Shown here one piece after another: positions 59,573-64,000 of a DNA stretch of 64,000 nucleotides. A program made the translations under genes and the position numbers. Each line of letters opens with the position of its first letter. Within the stretch, counting starts at the first letter, position 1. The notes beneath the pieces are model-generated. The model was not told where the DNA came from and made no database searches. It saw nothing but the letters and a program-made list of their open reading frames with translations. This DNA comes from Novosphingobium sp. FSW06-99 (GTDB lineage Bacteria; Pseudomonadota; Alphaproteobacteria; Sphingomonadales; Sphingomonadaceae): contig NZ_KQ954259.1 of NCBI RefSeq assembly GCF_001519065.1, positions 35,137-99,136 of the forward strand. The letters are read 5' to 3'.

Positions 59573-60916
59573 GTGTCCGCTTCCAGTGCCCCTGCCCAGC
59601 CCCGCCGGTTTGTCGCCAAAGGGGCGCTGACCGGGCGTATCCGCGTGCCGGGCGACAAGTCGATCAGCCACCGGTCGATCATGCTCGGTGCGCTGGCGGT
59701 GGGCGAAACCCGGGTGACCGGCCTGCTTGAAGGCGAAGACGTGCTGGCGACCGCCGCCGCGATGCGCGCAATGGGCGCCACCATCGAGCGGCAGGCCGAT
59801 GGCGACTGGCTGGTTGCAGGCGTTGGCGTGGGCGGCCTGCTGCAACCGGCGGGCGCGCTCGACATGGGCAATTCGGGCACATCGACGCGGCTGTTGCTGG
59901 GGCTGGTCGCCAGCCATGCGATCACCGCCGCATTCATCGGCGATGCCAGCCTGTCGAAACGGCCGATGGGCCGGGTGATCACCCCGCTGGGCCAGATGGG
60001 CGCCACGTTCACCACCTATCCCGGCGGGCGGCTGCCGCTGATCATCACCGGCGCCGAAACCCCGGTGCCGATCACCTATCGCCTGCCGGTGGCATCGGCC
60101 CAGGTCAAAAGCGCGGTGCTGCTGGCCGGGCTCAACACCCCGGGCGCGACCACGGTGATCGAACCGGTGCCCACGCGTGACCATTCCGAACGCATGTTGC
60201 GCGGGTTCGGCGCCGATCTGTCGGTGGAAACCGATGCCGAAGGCGCGCGCGTAATCAGCCTGAGCGGGCAGCCCGAATTGCGCCCGCAGGCGATCACCGT
60301 GCCGGGTGATCCGTCGTCGGCGGCCTTCTTCGTGGTGGCCGCGCTGATCGTGCCGGGATCGGATCTGCTGATCGAAAACGTCGGGCTCAACCCCACTCGC
60401 GCCGCGCTGTTCGATGTGCTGCGGCTGATGGGCGGGCAGATCACCGAAGTGAACCAGCGCGAGGTTGGCGGCGAGCCGGTCGCCGATCTGCATGTGCGCG
60501 CCAGCGCCCTGCATGGCATCACTGTCGATCCCGCCGTCGTGCCCGCGATGGTCGATGAATTTCCGGTGCTGTTCGTTGCCGCCGCGCTGGCCGAGGGGCG
60601 CACGGTGACATCGGGCCTGGAAGAACTGCGCGTCAAGGAATCCGACCGCATCACCGCGATGCGCGTGGCGCTGACGCTGGCCGGCGCGCGGGTCGAGGAA
60701 ACCGCCGATGGCATGATCATCGACGGCAGCGGCGGGCGCCTGCTGGCGGGCACCGGCAACGGCGCGGTGGCCACGCATCTCGACCATCGCATTGCCATGG
60801 CCATGGCAGTGGCGGGGCTGGCCAGCGAAACCGGCGTGACGGTGGATGACACCCGCCCGATCGCCACCAGCTTTCCGCTGTTCGAGCGCCTGCTGGCCGA
60901 CACGGGCGCGGCATGA
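59573..60916 (+). CDS. aroA: 3-phosphoshikimate 1-carboxyvinyltransferase (EPSP synthase, class II-like)
   Basis: Shikimate-pathway enzyme joining phosphoenolpyruvate to shikimate-3-phosphate. The 447 residues carry [21 protein letters not shown] and SKRPMGRV, hallmarks of the class II (CP4-like) enzymes, with [15 protein letters not shown] and [12 protein letters not shown] later. The active-site loop reads GNSGTS with Gly102, where CP4 has Ala. A GTG at 59573, 9 bases after GAAAGG, gives the usual N-terminus; the frame is open to 59453. Its stop overlaps the cmk start (ATGA). Confidence 0.95.
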   Translation: MSASSAPAQPRRFVAKGALTGRIRVPGDKSISHRSIMLGALAVGETRVTGLLEGEDVLATAAAMRAMGATIERQADGDWLVAGVGVGGLLQPAGALDMGNSGTSTRLLLGLVASHAITAAFIGDASLSKRPMGRVITPLGQMGATFTTYPGGRLPLIITGAETPVPITYRLPVASAQVKSAVLLAGLNTPGATTVIEPVPTRDHSERMLRGFGADLSVETDAEGARVISLSGQPELRPQAITVPGDPSSAAFFVVAALIVPGSDLLIENVGLNPTRAALFDVLRLMGGQITEVNQREVGGEPVADLHVRASALHGITVDPAVVPAMVDEFPVLFVAAALAEGRTVTSGLEELRVKESDRITAMRVALTLAGARVEETADGMIIDGSGGRLLAGTGNGAVATHLDHRIAMAMAVAGLASETGVTVDDTRPIATSFPLFERLLADTGAA

Positions 60917-61536
60917 TCATCGCGGTCGACGGCCCCACCGCATCGGGCAAGGGCACCATCGCACGCGCGCTGGCAGCGCATTTCGGCCTGCCACATCTCG
61001 ACACCGGGCTGCTCTATCGCGCGGTCGGCTGGCAGGTTGCTGATCGCGGGGGCAATCCCGACAGCGCCGACGATGCGCTGGCGGCCACCGCGTTTCCCGA
61101 CAGTCTGCTCGATAATCCCGCCTTGCGCAGCGAGGCGGTCGGCGCGCTGGCCAGCCGCGTTTCGGTGCATCCGGCGGTGCGCGATGCGCTGCTGGCGCGC
61201 CAGCGCGCGTTTGCCGGGCAACCCGGCGGCGCGGTGCTCGACGGGCGCGACATCGCCACGGTGATCGCCCCGCAGGCCGATGCCAAGCTGTTTGTCACCG
61301 CCAGCGTCGCCGCCCGCGCGCTGCGACGCTACGTCGAAATGCGCGGCCGCGGCGAAGATGTCAGCCGCGAAAGCATCGAGGCCGATCTGGCTGCGCGCGA
61401 TGCGCGCGACAGCGCGCGCAGCGTGGCCCCCTTGCGCCAGGCCGAAGGCGCCGCCTTGCTCGACACATCGGCCCTGCCGCCCGCAGCGGCAATTGCCGCC
61501 GCCATCGCACTGGTCGAAAAACAGACCAACAGGTAA
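60913..61536 (+). CDS. cmk: cytidylate kinase
   Basis: Phosphorylates CMP and dCMP with ATP. The 207 residues have the P-loop [29 protein letters not shown] for CMP binding and [17 protein letters not shown]. The ATG overlaps the aroA stop. In many alphaproteobacteria rpsA follows cmk; here a PilZ gene follows after 128 bases without a gene. Confidence 0.95.
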   Translation: MIIAVDGPTASGKGTIARALAAHFGLPHLDTGLLYRAVGWQVADRGGNPDSADDALAATAFPDSLLDNPALRSEAVGALASRVSVHPAVRDALLARQRAFAGQPGGAVLDGRDIATVIAPQADAKLFVTASVAARALRRYVEMRGRGEDVSRESIEADLAARDARDSARSVAPLRQAEGAALLDTSALPPAAAIAAAIALVEKQTNR

Positions 61537-61664
61537 TGGTTAACCTGCGCAATTATCCTGATCCGGCGCATGACGGACTATAACAGGGCTGCGCCTAGTC
61601 GTACTGGTGTCATGTGGTAAACGGGCGTGATCGTGCGCCCATCCTGACACGAAGGTATTTGGCC

Positions 61665-62030
61665 ATGGATCAGACCGCAGATCGCTTTGCCAGCAAGCGC
61701 CGCGCACCCCGCGTGGGGTTCGAATTGATGGTGCGCTGCAAGCATGGTCCGGTGCGGTCAACGGTCATGCTTAAGGACATGACCCGCCATGGCGCGCGTA
61801 TCGAAGGATTGCAGACCCCGCAGGAAGGTGAAGCGATCAGCCTGATGCTGCCTGGCGAGGCGCCCAGGCTGGCGTTTGTGATGTGGACGCGTGGCGGTGC
61901 CGCCGGGCTCGAATTCGGTGACCCGCTGCCCGGTGACGTGTTCGACGCGATGATCCGCGACTATGCCATCGGCTGCCCTTCGCCGCCCACACCGATGCCG
62001 GCCGCACGCCAGGTGCGCGCGGCAGCCTGA
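61665..62030 (+). CDS. PilZ domain protein
   Basis: A 121-residue single PilZ domain, a putative cyclic-di-GMP receptor. The binding elements are RRAPR (R-x3-R) at about residue 12 and KDMTRHGARI, matching D-x-[ST]-x2-G, about 30 residues later. The C-terminal 20 residues are Pro/Ala rich. GAAGG at 61651-61655 precedes ATG at 61665 by 9 bases. Partner and output are unknown. Confidence 0.85.
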   Translation: MDQTADRFASKRRAPRVGFELMVRCKHGPVRSTVMLKDMTRHGARIEGLQTPQEGEAISLMLPGEAPRLAFVMWTRGGAAGLEFGDPLPGDVFDAMIRDYAIGCPSPPTPMPAARQVRAAA

Positions 62031-62069
62031 ATCGCGCTTGCATATCGCGCTTGCATATCGCGCTTGCAT
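62031..62069. repeat. three perfect 13-base tandem repeats
   Basis: The unit ATCGCGCTTGCAT occurs three times without gap, beginning at the base after the PilZ stop. Each copy contains CTTGCAT, similar to a -35 element, so the array lies where the promoter of the ribosomal protein operon would be expected. Confidence 0.9.
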
Positions 62070-62202
62070 TCTGGACAAAACCGGTTAGGGGCCACCGCTT
62101 CCCGTTCGGCAATGTGCCACGGGAAACCCAAGAAAGCCGGAGGGGCCCCGCAATCCCGCGGATCAGCCAGCGATCGGTTAGAATGACAAGGACGCACGGT
62201 AC

Positions 62203-62565
62203 ATGCCGCTCTATGAGCATGTCTTTCTTGCGCGCCAGGATCTGAGCCAGGCTCAGGTCGACGCGCTTGCCACCACCGCCACCGAAATCGTCGAAGCCAA
62301 CCAGGGCAAGATCACCAAGGTCGAAACCTGGGGCCTGCGTTCGCTGGCCTACAAGATTCAAAAGAACCGCAAGGCGCATTTCGTGCTGCTGAACATCGAC
62401 GCCCCTGCCGGTGTCGTGGCCGAGCTCGAACGCCAGACCGCGATCAACGAAGACGTCATCCGCTTCCTGACGGTGCGCGTGGACGAACTCGAAGGTGGTC
62501 CGTCGGTGATGATGCGCAAGAACGACCGCGAACGCAGCCGTCGCCGCGAACGCGAAGGGGAATAA
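62203..62565 (+). CDS. rpsF: 30S ribosomal protein S6
   Basis: The 120-residue S6 protein, a central-domain 30S component that pairs with S18. [22 protein letters not shown] is the family N-terminus, and [24 protein letters not shown] is the core. The basic C-terminal tail ([16 protein letters not shown]) is typical of alphaproteobacteria. It is the first gene of rpsF-rpsR-rplI. Confidence 0.98.
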   Translation: MPLYEHVFLARQDLSQAQVDALATTATEIVEANQGKITKVETWGLRSLAYKIQKNRKAHFVLLNIDAPAGVVAELERQTAINEDVIRFLTVRVDELEGGPSVMMRKNDRERSRRREREGE

Positions 62566-62568
62566 GAG

Positions 62569-62793
62569 ATGGCTCGTCCGTTTTTCCGCCGCCGCAAGAG
62601 CTGCCCGTTCTCGGGCAAGAACGCCCCCAAGATTGATTTCAAGGACGTGCGCCTGTTGCAGGGTTTCATGTCCGAACGGGGCAAGATCGTGCCGAGCCGC
62701 ATTACCGCGGTCTCTGCAAAGAAGCAGCGCGAGCTGAGCCAGGCGATCAAGCGCGCCCGGCACATCGGCCTGCTGCCGTACATCGTCAAGTAA
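62569..62793 (+). CDS. rpsR: 30S ribosomal protein S18
   Basis: The 74-residue S18 protein, binding next to S6 in the 30S platform. [21 protein letters not shown] and [23 protein letters not shown] are diagnostic. It starts 3 bases after rpsF with a GGGGAATAAGAG ribosome-binding site. Confidence 0.98.
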   Translation: MARPFFRRRKSCPFSGKNAPKIDFKDVRLLQGFMSERGKIVPSRITAVSAKKQRELSQAIKRARHIGLLPYIVK

Positions 62794-62805
62794 GGAGCGC
62801 CAGAC

Positions 62806-63402
62806 ATGCAGATCATCCTGCTCGAGCGCATCGAAAAGCTGGGCACGATTGGCGACGAAGTCTCCGTCAAGGACGGCTACGCGCGCAATTACCTGCTGCC
62901 CAACAAGAAGGCGCTGCGCGCCAACGACGCCAACCGCAAGATCTTTGAGGCCAACCGCGCCCGGATCGAATCCGACAACGCTGCGCGTCGCGAAGAAGCC
63001 AAAGCCGAAGCCGGCAATGTCGATGGCAAGGAAGTGGTGCTGATCCGCGCCGCGTCCAACGCCGGTCAACTGTACGGTTCGGTGTCGGTGCGCGATATCG
63101 CCGACGGCCTGATCGCCCAGGGTTGCAAGGTGACCAAGGCGATGATCGTGCTCGAACGCCCGATCAAGACCATCGGCGTGTTCGATGTGCGCGTTTCGCT
63201 GCACCCCGAAGTGGCCGTTACGGTCAAGGCCAACGTCGCGCGCTCGCCCGACGAAGCCGAACTTCAGTCGAAGGGTGTCGATGTGATCGACGCCATGTTC
63301 GACACCGAAGTCGGCGGCTTTACCGAAGCCTATGACCCCAATGCCGAACCGGGCGAAATCCCGGCCGACCTGCTCGACGACGCGCCCCAGGCCGACGCCT
63401 GA
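62806..63402 (+). CDS. rplI: 50S ribosomal protein L9
   Basis: L9 of 198 residues, with the N-terminal rRNA-binding domain (MQIILLERIEKLGTIGDEVSVKDGYARNYLLP), the long connecting helix and the C-terminal domain. An extra acidic tail of about 45 residues makes it longer than E. coli L9 (149), as is common in alphaproteobacteria. AAGGAG precedes ATG by 7 bases. It is the last gene before a strong terminator. Confidence 0.98.
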   Translation: MQIILLERIEKLGTIGDEVSVKDGYARNYLLPNKKALRANDANRKIFEANRARIESDNAARREEAKAEAGNVDGKEVVLIRAASNAGQLYGSVSVRDIADGLIAQGCKVTKAMIVLERPIKTIGVFDVRVSLHPEVAVTVKANVARSPDEAELQSKGVDVIDAMFDTEVGGFTEAYDPNAEPGEIPADLLDDAPQADA

Positions 63403-63421
63403 TCGCACCGAACAGTCTGAC

Positions 63422-63455
63422 AAAAGGGCGCTCCCGCAAGGGGGCGCCCTTTTTC
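63422..63455 (+). terminator. intrinsic terminator of rpsF-rpsR-rplI
   Basis: A 14-base-pair stem with one G-T pair (63422-63435 with 63440-63453), loop GCAA, runs into TTTTT. It lies 19 bases after the rplI stop. Confidence 0.93.
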
Positions 63456-63463
63456 GTTGTGCC

Positions 63464-63509
63464 CGTCGTTTTGCACCTATATTCCAAAGAATATAGGTGC
63501 AAAACGACG
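63464..63509 (+). promoter_or_regulatory. 21-base-pair perfect palindrome before the porin gene
   Basis: Arms 63464-63484 and 63489-63509 are exactly complementary over 21 bases around a 4-base CAAA loop. The centre is AT-rich (TATATTC/GAATATA). The right arm ends two bases before the GGGGA ribosome-binding site of the porin gene. It may be an operator overlapping the promoter, or a hairpin in the leader; no T-run follows. Confidence 0.85.
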
Positions 63510-63522
63510 ACGGGGACGAAAC

Positions 63523-64000
63523 ATGACGGGAAAAACAAACAATTGCGCGGGCGTCGCATGGGCGGCGCTCGCGGCGCTGACGATCGCCGGTTCGGCCCAT
63601 GCGCAGACCCTGCCCGCGACGCCGGACACGGCAAAAGCTGCCGACGACGAACACCCGCTGACCTGGCACGGCATCACCATCTACGGCACACTCGACATCG
63701 GCGTGGGCTGGGTCAGCCACGGCCTGCCCGAAAACGGCGACAACTATGAAGGCGAATCGCTGCTGAGCAAGAACGGCGGCGGGTCGCGGTTCGTATTCGC
63801 GCAGAACAACCTGTCGCAGACCGGGGTTGGCATCCGGGGCAAAGAGGAATTCACGCCGGGCTGGTCGGTGGTGTTCAACGCCTCGACCGGGATCAATCCG
63901 CAATCGGGCGATCTGGCCAACCAGGTCGGCACCAACGTCCTCAACAACGGGCTGCCCCGCGCCGCCTATTCGTTTGTCGGCGATGGCGCGCGCGCGGGGC
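63523..64000 (+). CDS. outer-membrane porin, N-terminal part (cut by the window end)
   Basis: The first 159 residues of a Gram-negative porin. A signal peptide (VAWAALAALTIAGSAHA, cleaved after residue 27) leads into ITIYGTLDIGVGWVSHG, the typical first beta strand of general porins. SRFVFAQNNLSQTGVGIRGKEEF and GWSVVFNASTGINPQSG continue the barrel. GGGGA lies 6 bases before ATG. A large palindrome just upstream suggests regulated expression. The substrate is unknown. Confidence 0.85.
   Translation, partial: MTGKTNNCAGVAWAALAALTIAGSAHAQTLPATPDTAKAADDEHPLTWHGITIYGTLDIGVGWVSHGLPENGDNYEGESLLSKNGGGSRFVFAQNNLSQTGVGIRGKEEFTPGWSVVFNASTGINPQSGDLANQVGTNVLNNGLPRAAYSFVGDGARAG

Noticed and set aside
62031..62069. 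CRISPR array
   Set aside because: The repeats are only 13 bases and directly adjacent, with no spacers and no cas genes.

Overview
The window is a GC-rich, densely coded chromosomal segment from an alphaproteobacterium, most likely a member of the Sphingomonadales (Sphingomonas/Novosphingobium type). This placement is inference from gene content and order: mdh next to sucA-sucB-lpd, a CP4-like class II aroA joined to cmk beside a TIGR02300-type zinc-ribbon protein, a stand-alone carotenoid hydroxylase (crtZ), a sigma54-controlled psp locus, a repeat of a kind I recall from alphaproteobacteria at 40.9 kb, and GTG/TTG starts with many ATGA/GTGA gene overlaps. I see no rRNA, CRISPR array, transposase, integrase or phage gene.

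Layout. 0.1-6.9 kb: TCA cycle genes mdh, sucA, sucB and lpd on +, closed by a strong terminator. 7.1-10.5 kb: a quinone oxidoreductase and leuC, a 63-residue membrane protein and leuD, all on -. 10.6-11.9 kb: crtZ and a GST on +. 11.9-16.3 kb: a nine-gene - strand run (58-residue secreted peptide, pspA, pspB, pspC, two further PspB-like proteins, a CPBP protease, sufE, a MOSC protein) transcribed away from pspF, with a sigma54 promoter and tandem activator-site candidates between. 17.5-22.6 kb: recF, then the tesA/ybbA/ybbP-like lipase and ABC exporter set. 22.8-30.8 kb: two DUF805 proteins, typA, a His-rich orphan, a GT4 glycosyltransferase, a PadR regulator, rarA, an RNase H-like orphan and tRNA-Thr.

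31.0-40.8 kb is the most accessory-looking part. A glycosyltransferase is divergent from a tightly overlapping pentose-phosphate operon (transketolase, transaldolase-glucose-6-phosphate isomerase fusion, short 6-phosphogluconate dehydrogenase, glucose-6-phosphate dehydrogenase) that ends in a stand-alone CheB-type esterase. It lies between tRNA-Thr and a dispersed-type palindromic repeat.

41-58.9 kb: an EF-hand protein, a 2H phosphoesterase, acpP-fabF-mltG with a hairpin terminator between acpP and fabF, aspS, a coupled rnd-oxyR-yitT set, pgsA divergent from an LplT-like transporter, an EVE protein, a 2OG oxygenase, an M13 peptidase, an S1 protease coupled to an enoyl-CoA hydratase, and an APC permease whose reading frame runs into tRNA-Ala. 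59-64 kb: the TIGR02300 protein, aroA-cmk, a PilZ protein, rpsF-rpsR-rplI and the start of a porin gene that follows a 46-base hairpin palindrome.

Most genes are housekeeping. The least explained parts are the expanded psp operon, the pentose-phosphate/CheB operon, the small membrane protein inside leuCD and the palindrome before the porin.
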